Both the position numbers and the translations under genes were made by a program. Shown piece by piece: positions 18,254 to 29,507 of a stretch of DNA of 64,000 bases. Origin of the DNA: Asaia bogorensis (lineage in GTDB: Bacteria; Pseudomonadota; Alphaproteobacteria; Acetobacterales; Acetobacteraceae); the NCBI GenBank assembly GCA_943333505.2, contig CALQTN020000001.1:62001-126000 (forward strand), written 5' to 3'. Under the pieces are notes generated by a model that saw nothing but the letters and a program-made list of their open reading frames with translations, had not been told where the DNA came from and did not search any database. Within the stretch, counting starts at the first letter, position 1. Every line of letters begins with the position of its first letter.

Positions 18254-18290
18254 TTGCAGAAATCATGTTGATGATTTATAGAACAAATCA
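18254..18290 (+). promoter_or_regulatory. Sigma-70-type promoter with operator-like palindrome, leaderless
   Basis: TTGCAG (18254-18259), 17 bp, then TATAGA (18277-18282). The spacer and first -10 base hold the perfect palindrome AAATCATgttgATGATTT (18260-18277), and a third AAATCAT overlaps the ATG (18285-18291). The -10 ends 7 nt before the ATG at 18290 and no ribosome site is present, so the transcript would be leaderless. A palindrome between -35 and -10 is a typical repressor position. Confidence 0.5.
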
Positions 18291-18880
18291 TGAACGAACC
18301 ATCCGCAACCCCCTTTGGTCTGCCCGACACTGCGCCAGAACTGGCGCGGCGTTTTGCGGCGATCATGGCCGGGCTGGCGGCATTGGTGGCACGGCGGTTT
18401 TTGCGCATGCCGCATCTGAGCGGGATGACCCTGACCCTGTGGGGCTACCTCAACCGGGCGGTGCGGCGGTTTCATCGGGCCTTGACGCAACCGGCCAAGC
18501 CGCGTGCATCCCAGGCACAGATGCGGGTTCGGGTGGTTCGGCCGGCGCGCGCGCAGGTTCGACTGCCATCGCAGCGGGCCTGGATTGTACGCGAACTCGG
18601 CTGGGAAGCGGCCGGCTACTTGGCGCAGTTGGAAGCCTTGCTGGCCGAAACTGCGAGCCAGGTTGCGCTCGCGGATGCGCCAAGCGCTGCTGGGATCATG
18701 CGACCGATATGCCGGATGCTCGGGGTTTCGCGGGCGTTGACGCCGAAGATTGCGCCGGCGGCACGGGCCGAGCCTGGCCGCACGGTGCAGCCTCCGCCAT
18801 TGGCGGCGCTGACGTGCATGCTGCCGATCCTGGCAGACGATCAACCGGCGGTATTGGGTGCCAGGTTTTCAAGTGCCTGA
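18290..18880 (+). CDS. Uncharacterised basic protein
   Basis: A 196-residue protein with no domain I can name. It is rich in Arg and Ala, with helices predicted around LARRFAAIMAGLAALVARRFL and LWGYLNRAVRRFHRAL, a basic middle region (RVRVVRPARAQVRL), the segment GWEAAGYLAQLEALLAE, and a conserved-looking IMRPICRMLGV. I have an impression of similar multi-copy hypothetical proteins in Acetobacteraceae, but cannot prove it here. There is no signal peptide or clear membrane segment. It has its own promoter that would give a leaderless message. Codon use resembles its neighbours, so it looks like a real gene. Confidence 0.65.
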   Translation: MNEPSATPFGLPDTAPELARRFAAIMAGLAALVARRFLRMPHLSGMTLTLWGYLNRAVRRFHRALTQPAKPRASQAQMRVRVVRPARAQVRLPSQRAWIVRELGWEAAGYLAQLEALLAETASQVALADAPSAAGIMRPICRMLGVSRALTPKIAPAARAEPGRTVQPPPLAALTCMLPILADDQPAVLGARFSSA

Positions 18881-18993
18881 GCAGGGGTTCTGATTTGCGA
18901 CTTATTTGTTTCGATATCAAAATAAATAGCGAGAATTGTTAATCCGGGCATCGAATTTCGGCAGGACGGATCGGGATATTGCCGCGTTACCGT

Positions 18994-19032
18994 ACCCCGT
19001 GTTGACCCAGTCTTCGCGGGTCAACACGGGGT
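18994..19032. terminator. Strong hairpin between convergent genes
   Basis: Perfect 15-bp stem ACCCCGTGTTGACCC/GGGTCAACACGGGGT with a 9-nt loop, between the convergent ends of the 18290 gene and the solute-binding protein gene. No T-run follows on either strand, so it could be a weak bidirectional terminator or a repeat element. Confidence 0.5.
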
Positions 19033-19037
19033 GCTAT

Positions 19038-19141
19038 TAGAGCGTGATCACCGCTGATAGGCGCGGTCATCACTCTCTAACTCTTTGTTTGGTCGCGTGA
19101 TTCAGACCTTCGGTGATTCCACCTACGGTCACCACGCTCTA
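19038..19141. repeat. Small element with 16-bp terminal inverted repeats
   Basis: The ends TAGAGCGTGATCACCG (19038-19053) and its inverted partner (19126-19141) pair with two mismatches. An inner hairpin pairs the left end with GCGGTCATCACTCT. The TAG stop of the solute-binding protein gene is the last three bases of the right end. It looks like a miniature intergenic repeat; a copy elsewhere would confirm it. Confidence 0.5.
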
Positions 19142-20845
19142 GTGACCAAGTTTCTTCTTCAACTCCTGATCAATCCAGATCCGGGCATAGACCGGGCCGG
19201 GCTTGACCGCGCCAACCCGCAACTCACCGTCGTAGTTCTTCACCCACGGCCACCAGGCAGTGTAGAGATACGGCACTGGCAGCCAGATATACGGGGCCTC
19301 ATCCAGGATTTCGCGGGTCATTTCGCGGATCATCGTCATCCGCATCGACTCGTCCTGGGTGGCGAACACCTTTTCCATCTTGGCGGTATATTCCGGCTTG
19401 AACCACTGCGCCGCGCCCCAAAGCTGGCCTGGGGTGAAGTTCTTGTGCAGTGACCGCGTCGGGTTGGTGTGGCCGTTGGACATGAAGTAGCCCGGCGCGT
19501 TGGTGGCCGTCGTCATCGCGGACAGGAATGCGCCATATTCCATCGGCTGGATTTCCATCTTGACGCCGATTTGCTCCAGATACCCGGCGACCAGCGGCAG
19601 CAGGTCCATATTATCCGGGGAACATGAACAGACCTGGGTCTTGAAGGTGAAGCCGTTGGGGAAGCCAGCCTCGGCCAGCAGCTTCTTCGCCTTGACCGGA
19701 TCGTAGGTATAAAGCTCCTTCACCGAGGCCGGCATGGTATCCAGCCCCTCAAAATAGCCAATATAATCAGGGTGCTGCGGATAGGCGAACAGCTCGGCAT
19801 TGCCGCCGTAATATTCCTTCACGATCTCCTGCTTGTTGACCGCCATGTTGAGCGCGCGGCGGACGCGGACATCGGTGAACGGCGCGCGATCGACGCGCAT
19901 AGCAAGGTAGGTGCCGGAATAAGATAGGTATTTCGCCCATTTAAGCTGCGGCGCGGATTTTTTGATGCTGTCAACCGCCTGCCAGCGGATGGATTCGAGG
20001 ATATCGAGCTTGCCGGTGCGGATGCCGGTATGCTGCGTCGCCTCGTCCTTGATGATCCGATAAGTGACCTTATCAACGAAGGGCAGCTTGTAATCGACCC
20101 CGCCGATTTTGTCCTTGTCCCAGTAGATCGGGTTCTTCGCATAGGATTGGTTGTTGCCCTGCACGTAATCCACCAGTTGGAACGGACCGGTGCCGGTTGC
20201 GTTCTTCCAGTTGGACGCACCCGCCTTGGCAAGTTCCGGCGGAATCACCTGCGAGTAGTACCCCCAGCCAAAGCGATAATCCCAATCGGCATTATAGTGC
20301 TTCATCTTGAAGGTCACGGTGTGGCGATCGGTCGCCTCGACCTTCTCGATATAGTTATAATATTCGGGGAAGTTCTTCGGGCTGGTGTTCTGCCGGTTGA
20401 AGCTGAAGACAACGTCGTCAGCGACAAATTCCCGGCTCTCCATGACGCCCGTCTTGGCCGGCCACATGATGCCCTGACGCAGTTTGATGACCACGGAAAG
20501 CGGGTTTTCGGTCCATTTCCAGCTCTCGGCAAGCTCGCCCTTAATCGCATCTGTCGCGAGCCAGGCATCGGGCTTGTAATTGTATTTGCCGCCCTTCCTG
20601 ACGCTTTTGTCGAGGTCGCCGGCAAACAGGGTTTCGAGATACAACCCGGTGTCGTGGTTAAGCTTCCAGGCAAAATCGGCCGGGTCCCAAGACAGTGCCG
20701 AAATCGTCGCATAAAGCGTGCCGATTTCGAGATTGCCGCCATATTGCGGCTTTTCCTGCGCGGCAACCGGGGCCGCCCCAGCGATACCGAGCCAAAGTGC
20801 TGCGGCTGCAACCCCTATTCCACGACGCCAACTGCCTTGTGCCAT
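19139..20845 (-). CDS. ABC transporter solute-binding protein, family 5
   Basis: A 568-residue periplasmic binding protein of the oligopeptide/nickel/opine class (SBP_bac_5). The signal peptide is MAQGSWRRGIGVAAAALWLG... with a cleavage site near PVAAQ. The mature protein has the family blocks DDVVFSFNRQ, AGASNWKNATGTGPFQLVDY and RVRRALNMAVNKQEIV. ATG 20845 is chosen because the signal peptide follows it directly; the longer upstream frame adds 18 residues without family character. No permease or ATPase gene is adjacent, so it is either an orphan or serves a transporter elsewhere. Ligand unknown. Confidence 0.88.
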   Translation of the reverse strand: MAQGSWRRGIGVAAAALWLGIAGAAPVAAQEKPQYGGNLEIGTLYATISALSWDPADFAWKLNHDTGLYLETLFAGDLDKSVRKGGKYNYKPDAWLATDAIKGELAESWKWTENPLSVVIKLRQGIMWPAKTGVMESREFVADDVVFSFNRQNTSPKNFPEYYNYIEKVEATDRHTVTFKMKHYNADWDYRFGWGYYSQVIPPELAKAGASNWKNATGTGPFQLVDYVQGNNQSYAKNPIYWDKDKIGGVDYKLPFVDKVTYRIIKDEATQHTGIRTGKLDILESIRWQAVDSIKKSAPQLKWAKYLSYSGTYLAMRVDRAPFTDVRVRRALNMAVNKQEIVKEYYGGNAELFAYPQHPDYIGYFEGLDTMPASVKELYTYDPVKAKKLLAEAGFPNGFTFKTQVCSCSPDNMDLLPLVAGYLEQIGVKMEIQPMEYGAFLSAMTTATNAPGYFMSNGHTNPTRSLHKNFTPGQLWGAAQWFKPEYTAKMEKVFATQDESMRMTMIREMTREILDEAPYIWLPVPYLYTAWWPWVKNYDGELRVGAVKPGPVYARIWIDQELKKKLGH

Positions 20846-20940
20846 TTCCTGTCCCTTGATGCTGCTTCTTGAAGAGCGTGTCGGGTGCCAGTGCAGCACT
20901 ATCCAAGCCCAGTTGGCAACGCCGAATTTCGAGCCGGCGG

Positions 20941-21717
20941 TCAGGCGAAGCTATAGGCATCCATTCGCAATATTCCGTAACTGGCGCTGGTATGAATGCG
21001 GGTGGCTTTGGGCGCGGCGCCAGCGGCCCCCAAGGCGACGTAAAGCGGCAGCAAATGTTCCTCGGTTGGGTGCTCGGCGGCCGCATACGGGGCGCGGTGG
21101 CGATAGTCGAGCAAGTCGTCCAGCCGGTTTTCCAGCAGCGCGCGATCCATCCAGTCGGAGAATGCGATCACATCAGGTGGTTCCGGCGTATCGATGGTCT
21201 GGCCACGAAAACGTCGGAGATCATGCGTCCAACTGCCGGATCCGATCACCAGAAAATTGTCGGCGCGCAAGGGGGCAAGGGCGGCGCCGAGGTGGACATG
21301 GTGGGCGGTGCCAAGATGGGTTTGCACCGAGATCTGCAAAACCGGGATGTCGGCATCGGGATAGGCCAGCAGCAACGGGCACCAGGCGCCGTGATCGAGG
21401 CCGCGAGCTCGATCAACCGAGCAGGTCATGCCAGCGGTTTGCAGCAAGCCCTGAATGCGGCCGGCCAACGCCGCATCGCCGGGTGCGGGATAACGCATCT
21501 GATAGAGCGCCGGCGGGAAGCCGAAGAAATCGTGGATGGTGTCGTTGGTGGCGACCGCGTTGACCTCCGGTGCCGCCGTTTCCCAATGCGCGGATGCCAC
21601 CACAATCGCGGCCGGACGCGGCAGGCTGGCGGCGAGGCCGGACAGAAAATTCCGCGCTGGCGCGTCGGTGAGCGGTAACATCGGCGAGCCGTGGCTGAGG
21701 AAGATCGAGGGCATCAT
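20941..21717 (-). CDS. Class III extradiol dioxygenase, DODA/YgiD type
   Basis: A 258-residue protein of the LigB/DODA family. Iron-binding and active-site motifs are visible: LSHGSP near the start, NDTIHDFFGFP, LDHGAWCPL and GSGSWTHDLRRF. Homologues open catechol rings such as 4,5-dihydroxyphenylalanine with O2; the physiological substrate is uncertain. ATG 21717 (MMPSIFLSHG) is chosen because GGAG lies 9 nt upstream. It is divergent from the monooxygenase at 21905, separated by 187 bp. Confidence 0.88.
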   Translation of the reverse strand: MMPSIFLSHGSPMLPLTDAPARNFLSGLAASLPRPAAIVVASAHWETAAPEVNAVATNDTIHDFFGFPPALYQMRYPAPGDAALAGRIQGLLQTAGMTCSVDRARGLDHGAWCPLLLAYPDADIPVLQISVQTHLGTAHHVHLGAALAPLRADNFLVIGSGSWTHDLRRFRGQTIDTPEPPDVIAFSDWMDRALLENRLDDLLDYRHRAPYAAAEHPTEEHLLPLYVALGAAGAAPKATRIHTSASYGILRMDAYSFA

Positions 21718-21781
21718 GGGGCTTGTCTCCAAACGGCGCTTATCGGCATGTGGTGTCGTGCACTAGGCGGCCACAATCCCG

Positions 21782-21830
21782 ACCGGTTTGATCTCGGTCA
21801 ATGAAGGCCCGCGAAAAAACCGGTTTCATC
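21782..21830. promoter_or_regulatory. Direct repeat ACCGGTTTSATC in a divergent intergenic region
   Basis: Two 12-bp copies differing at one base, at 21782-21793 and 21819-21830, are 37 bp apart start to start, and each begins with palindromic ACCGGT. They lie between the dioxygenase and monooxygenase genes, where a shared regulator could bind. Function is inferred from position only. Confidence 0.3.
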
Positions 21831-21904
21831 AAGGTGCAATGCAAGGCAAACTTGCCAAATCCAGGTCCAGGCTGGGCCGCAACCGTCCAGAAAAGTCGGA
21901 AACC

Positions 21905-23410
21905 ATGAACGACGCAGTCATCCTTAGCCAGGCACCCGCCCAGCAGCAGACCGAGCATTTCGACGTATTGATCGTCGGCGCCGGAATTTCCGGGATTGGT
22001 GGGGCCTATCACCTCAACCAGCAATGCCCTGATAAATCGTATGTGATCCTGGAGACCCAGGACAGCTATGGCGGCACCTGGTGGACGCATAAATATCCCG
22101 GCATTCGCTCCGACAGCGATCTTTACACCTTCGGCTACCGCTTCAAGCCGTGGGTCGGTGCGCCGATCGCGACCGCAGAGGAAATCCGCCGCTACATGGC
22201 CGAGGTGATCGACGAAAACGACATCGCGAGCCATGTCCGCTACAACCATAAGATCACCCATGCGGCGTGGTCGAGCCAGACCCAGCTCTGGACGGTAGAG
22301 GCCACGCGGTCCGATAACGGCAGTGTGTCCCGCTTCACCTGCAATTTCCTGTGGATGTGCCAGGGCTATTACCGCCACGAGAAGGGCTACACCCCGGAAT
22401 GGGCTGGCATGGCCGACTACAAGGGCAAGATCGTCCATCCGCAAAACTGGCCGGATGACCTCGACTACAAGGGCAAGAAAGTTATCGTGATCGGCTCGGG
22501 CGCGACGGCCGCGACCGTGGTGCCGGCAATTGCCGCTGACTGCGAACATGTGACGATGCTGCAGCGGACCCCGACCTTTTTCCGCACCGGGCGCAACGCG
22601 ATCGAGCTTGCCGATGAATTGCGCAAATTGCAGGTCGATGAGACCTGGATCCATGAAATCGTCCGCCGCAAGATTTTGTATGAAGGTGCGGTGTTCACCA
22701 AGCGGTCCTTCGAGGAACCCGAGAAGGTCAAGCAGGATCTGCTGGCCGGGGTGCGGCATTACCTCGGCAAGGACTACGATATCGACAAGCATTTCACTCC
22801 GCCCTACCGCCCGTGGCGCCAGCGCATCGCCTTCATCCCCGATGGTGATCTGTTCCAGGGCGTGGCGAGCGGCAAGGCGAGTGTGGTCACCGATGAGATA
22901 GAGCGCTTCACCGAGAAGGGCATCCTGCTGAAATCGGGCGGGACCCTGGAAGCCGACATCATCGTGACCGCCACCGGGTTCAATCTGAACATCTTGGGCG
23001 ACATTGAATTTGTCATCGACGACAAGCCTTTGGTGTTTGCCGACACCGTCACCTATCGCGGCATGATGTTCACCGGGGTGCCGAACATGGCCTGGGTGTT
23101 CGGTTATTTCCGCGCGAGCTGGACGTTGCGGGCCGATCTGGTGGCCGATTTTGTTTGCCACATGCTGAACCACATGAAGGCCAAGGGGGTGAAAAGCGTC
23201 ACCCCTGCCCTACGCGCCGAAGACAGCAACATGCCGCTGCTGCCGTGGATCGATCCGCAGAACTTCAATCCGGGCTATCTGATGCGCGGCATGCATCTGC
23301 TGCCCAAACGCGGCGACAAGCCGGAATGGCAGCATAACCAGGATTACTGGGCGGAAAAGGACGAGTTGCCGGCGATCGACCTCAATGATCGGGCGTTCGT
23401 CTATAAGTAG
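21905..23410 (+). CDS. Flavin-containing (Baeyer-Villiger-type) monooxygenase
   Basis: A 501-residue FAD/NADPH monooxygenase. An N-terminal Rossmann motif (VGAGISGIGGAYHL) binds FAD, followed by GTWW and KYPGIRSDSD. The Baeyer-Villiger fingerprint FxGxxxHxxxWP appears as YKGKIVHPQNWP, with Tyr in place of the first Phe. The NADPH Rossmann motif GSGATAATV comes directly after. Such enzymes insert oxygen next to ketones; this variant could act on ketones or N/S atoms. ATG 21905 (MNDAVILSQA) has GGAA just upstream. A stem-loop follows the stop. Confidence 0.9.
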   Translation: MNDAVILSQAPAQQQTEHFDVLIVGAGISGIGGAYHLNQQCPDKSYVILETQDSYGGTWWTHKYPGIRSDSDLYTFGYRFKPWVGAPIATAEEIRRYMAEVIDENDIASHVRYNHKITHAAWSSQTQLWTVEATRSDNGSVSRFTCNFLWMCQGYYRHEKGYTPEWAGMADYKGKIVHPQNWPDDLDYKGKKVIVIGSGATAATVVPAIAADCEHVTMLQRTPTFFRTGRNAIELADELRKLQVDETWIHEIVRRKILYEGAVFTKRSFEEPEKVKQDLLAGVRHYLGKDYDIDKHFTPPYRPWRQRIAFIPDGDLFQGVASGKASVVTDEIERFTEKGILLKSGGTLEADIIVTATGFNLNILGDIEFVIDDKPLVFADTVTYRGMMFTGVPNMAWVFGYFRASWTLRADLVADFVCHMLNHMKAKGVKSVTPALRAEDSNMPLLPWIDPQNFNPGYLMRGMHLLPKRGDKPEWQHNQDYWAEKDELPAIDLNDRAFVYK

Positions 23411-23432
23411 AACGCCACATAGCGGTCGCCCG

Positions 23433-23468
23433 CCACCGCCGATTGCCTGAACAAGGCAGCGGCGGTGG
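23433..23468. terminator. Bidirectional hairpin after the monooxygenase and ligA
   Basis: Stem CCACCGCCG/CGGCGGTGG with an inner GCCT/AGGC stem, between the convergent monooxygenase (ends 23410) and ligA (ends 23516). It is GC-rich without a T-run, so intrinsic termination is plausible but not certain. Confidence 0.5.
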
Positions 23469-23515
23469 TTGGGGGCACCTCCGGCCGCACGCCGATAAGA
23501 CTTGGTGTCACACTG

Positions 23516-27264
<3,749 letters not shown>

Positions 27265-27346
27265 AGCGGCTGCGAGCGATCGGACAGTGATCGGGAAAGA
27301 AGAATTTTTACACGCGTCTGCCGTTTCAACATGAACGGATCGGACT

Positions 27347-28270
27347 CTAGAAAATCGCGTTGAAGATGCGGCCGAAGAATCCCGGACGGCCGGTCTTGAT
27401 CGCGGTGGGCGCGTCGGAAACCTGCCCAACTTCAGCGAGGCGCGCATAGCTTTCCTGATACCATTTGCTACCGGGGTAGTTATGCCCAAGCACGGAAGCG
27501 GTCTTGGTGGCCTGTTCGGTAAGGCCAAGCGTCAGATAGATTTCGGTGAGCCGATGCAGGGATTCGGCGACATGGTTGGTGGTCTGGAATTCATCAACCA
27601 CGCGCTGGAAACGGCCGATCGCGGCACCGTAGAGTTTCTGGTTTTCATACCAGCGCCCGATTTCCATTTCCTTGCCGGCAAGATGGTCCCGGGCAAGATC
27701 GATCTTCAGGCGGGCATCGCGGGCGTAGGAACTATCGGGGAAGCGATTGATGACTTCCTGGAGCGCGCCCATCGCCTCGGACGTGCCTTTCTGGTCACGC
27801 TTGACGTCGGCGATCTGTTCGTAAAAGCTGAGGCCGCGCAAGTAATAAGCGTAAGCGATATCGCGGCTCGATGGGTGCAATTGAATAAAGCGATCAACCG
27901 CACCAATCGCCAGCACGTATTTATTTTCGAGATACGCAGAATACGCTTGCATCAACAGCGCGTTGGTGGCGAGCGACGCATAGGGATATGTTTGTTCGAC
28001 AAGATCAAACTGCCGTCCCGCCGTAGTATATTTTCCGGCATTCAAAGCATCAACGCCACGGCCGTAAAGTTCTTCCACAGGAACCGTGGATGGATCTTCC
28101 TTGGCAATCAGGTCTTCGGCCCGGGTATTCCAAGGCGTAACCGCTGTCAGGCTTGCGCAACCGGCAAGCATGACAGGCAATGCCCACACCAACAGCGGAG
28201 CCGTCCAGCGAGGCAGTGACAGGGTGCGAAGCAGGGCAGTTGGGTTCAGCACGGCGATCTTCCAGTTCAT
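27347..28270 (-). CDS. bamD: Outer membrane assembly lipoprotein BamD
   Basis: A 307-residue lipoprotein of the BAM complex that inserts beta-barrel proteins into the outer membrane. The signal sequence ends in the lipobox MLAGC (near residue 38). Tetratricopeptide repeats follow (YGRGVDALNAGKYTTAGRQF and later copies). The N-terminal region before the lipobox is long, so the true start could be an internal codon. It lies 63 nt after lpxC and 82 nt before recN on the same strand, an order common in Rhodospirillales. Confidence 0.95.
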   Translation of the reverse strand: MNWKIAVLNPTALLRTLSLPRWTAPLLVWALPVMLAGCASLTAVTPWNTRAEDLIAKEDPSTVPVEELYGRGVDALNAGKYTTAGRQFDLVEQTYPYASLATNALLMQAYSAYLENKYVLAIGAVDRFIQLHPSSRDIAYAYYLRGLSFYEQIADVKRDQKGTSEAMGALQEVINRFPDSSYARDARLKIDLARDHLAGKEMEIGRWYENQKLYGAAIGRFQRVVDEFQTTNHVAESLHRLTEIYLTLGLTEQATKTASVLGHNYPGSKWYQESYARLAEVGQVSDAPTAIKTGRPGFFGRIFNAIF

Positions 28271-28333
28271 TTGACCGCGCTTATAGCATGCCGCCGGGCG
28301 AGGCGAACCCCACCCACACAGGCACAGCGCAGG

Positions 28334-29344
28334 CTAACTTGGCGATGCCGCCAAAGCGCGTCGATGGTCGCGCAAACCGGCGAGGCTACCGGCGCTACCT
28401 GTCGCAGTGTCGGCCGCAAGCGGCCAACCGACCCCCGATACCAGCCTCCAATTTGCGTCATCGGCAAACAACGCGCGCAGTATCTGGTTGTTAAGCGCAT
28501 GCCCGCAGCGATGTCCGATCATCCGGGCCCGCAACCTTGCGCCTGCGAGCGCCAGATCACCAACAACATCGAGCATTTTATGACGGACGAATTCATCCGG
28601 GCACCGCAACCCACCCGGATTGAGCACCGTTGCGCCATCGACCACCACGGCGTTGTCTAGGCTGCCACCTTGGGCCAGGCCGGCCTGCTGAAGCGCTTCG
28701 ATTTCATCGGCCATCACAAAAGTGCGGGCAAAGGCGAGTTCGTCGCGGAATGTCTCAGGCGTCAGCAGTAGTTCCAAGGCTTGGGCGCCAATGGCCGCCG
28801 CATCGAAATCAATGGAAACCGCGAGATCAAGGCCATGGCTGGACGGATGCAATTCCACGAAGGCTTCACCAAGCTCCACGCGAACCGACCGCAACACCTC
28901 AATTTCAGACTGCGAAGCCGCCTGATCGATCACGCCGGCGCAGGCGATCAGAAAAGTGAACTCCCGCGCCGAGCCATCTAGAATGGGAATTTCCGGACCA
29001 TCGACCGCGACGATGGCATTGCTTACGCCGGCGCCGGCAAGCGCCGCCAGGACGTGTTCGACCGTTGCCACCCGCACATCCGCCATGCCAGGGGCGGCAA
29101 GAACTGTGCACAGCCTGGTATCAACCACCAGGTCGAAACGCGCAGGGATATCGATGCCAAGATCGGTGCGTCGAAAAACGATACCGGTGTCGATTGGCGC
29201 AGGCAGAAGTGCCAGACGCACCCGTTGGCCACCATGCAACCCAACACCCACGCAATCGATCGCTGCCTTGAGAGTACGCTGCGCCTGCGCCGCGAACTGG
29301 GGCCGATCAAAGTGGAGCATGGTAAGGTGGGGCAGTCCGTCCAT
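28334..29344 (-). CDS. lpxC: UDP-3-O-acyl-N-acetylglucosamine deacetylase LpxC
   Basis: LpxC (336 residues) catalyses the committed, zinc-dependent deacetylation in lipid A synthesis. The zinc and catalytic motifs are present: VEHVLAAL, then DEFVRHKMLDVVGDL with the His and Asp ligands, and GHRCGHALNNQ with the catalytic His. The N-terminus QRTLKAAIDCVGVGLHGG is typical, preceded by about 22 extra residues. It lies 163 nt downstream of ftsZ with a stem-loop between, so it may be partly uncoupled from the division operon. Confidence 0.97.
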   Translation of the reverse strand: MDGLPHLTMLHFDRPQFAAQAQRTLKAAIDCVGVGLHGGQRVRLALLPAPIDTGIVFRRTDLGIDIPARFDLVVDTRLCTVLAAPGMADVRVATVEHVLAALAGAGVSNAIVAVDGPEIPILDGSAREFTFLIACAGVIDQAASQSEIEVLRSVRVELGEAFVELHPSSHGLDLAVSIDFDAAAIGAQALELLLTPETFRDELAFARTFVMADEIEALQQAGLAQGGSLDNAVVVDGATVLNPGGLRCPDEFVRHKMLDVVGDLALAGARLRARMIGHRCGHALNNQILRALFADDANWRLVSGVGWPLAADTATGSAGSLAGLRDHRRALAASPS

Positions 29345-29404
29345 TCAGCGTCCTAGCAGCCGGGGCATCGGGTGGTCCGATGCAAGGAACGCCAAAGGTG
29401 CGCC

Positions 29405-29434
29405 CCGTATGCAAGCTAGGACGCCTGCATACGG
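29405..29434. terminator. Stem-loop between ftsZ and lpxC
   Basis: Perfect 9-bp stem CCGTATGCA/TGCATACGG with a 12-nt loop in the 163-nt AT-rich gap between ftsZ and lpxC. No T-run follows. It may attenuate readthrough, protect the upstream mRNA, or mark RNA processing. Upstream of it on the minus strand lies an AT-rich tract with TTGACT and TAATAC, a weak promoter candidate for lpxC. Confidence 0.4.
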
Positions 29435-29507
29435 ATAGCCAGTCAAGCTTTATTTCTTAGTATTACAAGTCAATCCAATGATATTGCACGTTATTTTGCA
29501 GCGCACT

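Noticed and set aside
19033-19141. Possible tRNA in the intergenic region
   Set aside because: Inverted repeats are present, but no acceptor stem, anticodon arm or GGTTCGAATCC-like T arm fits.
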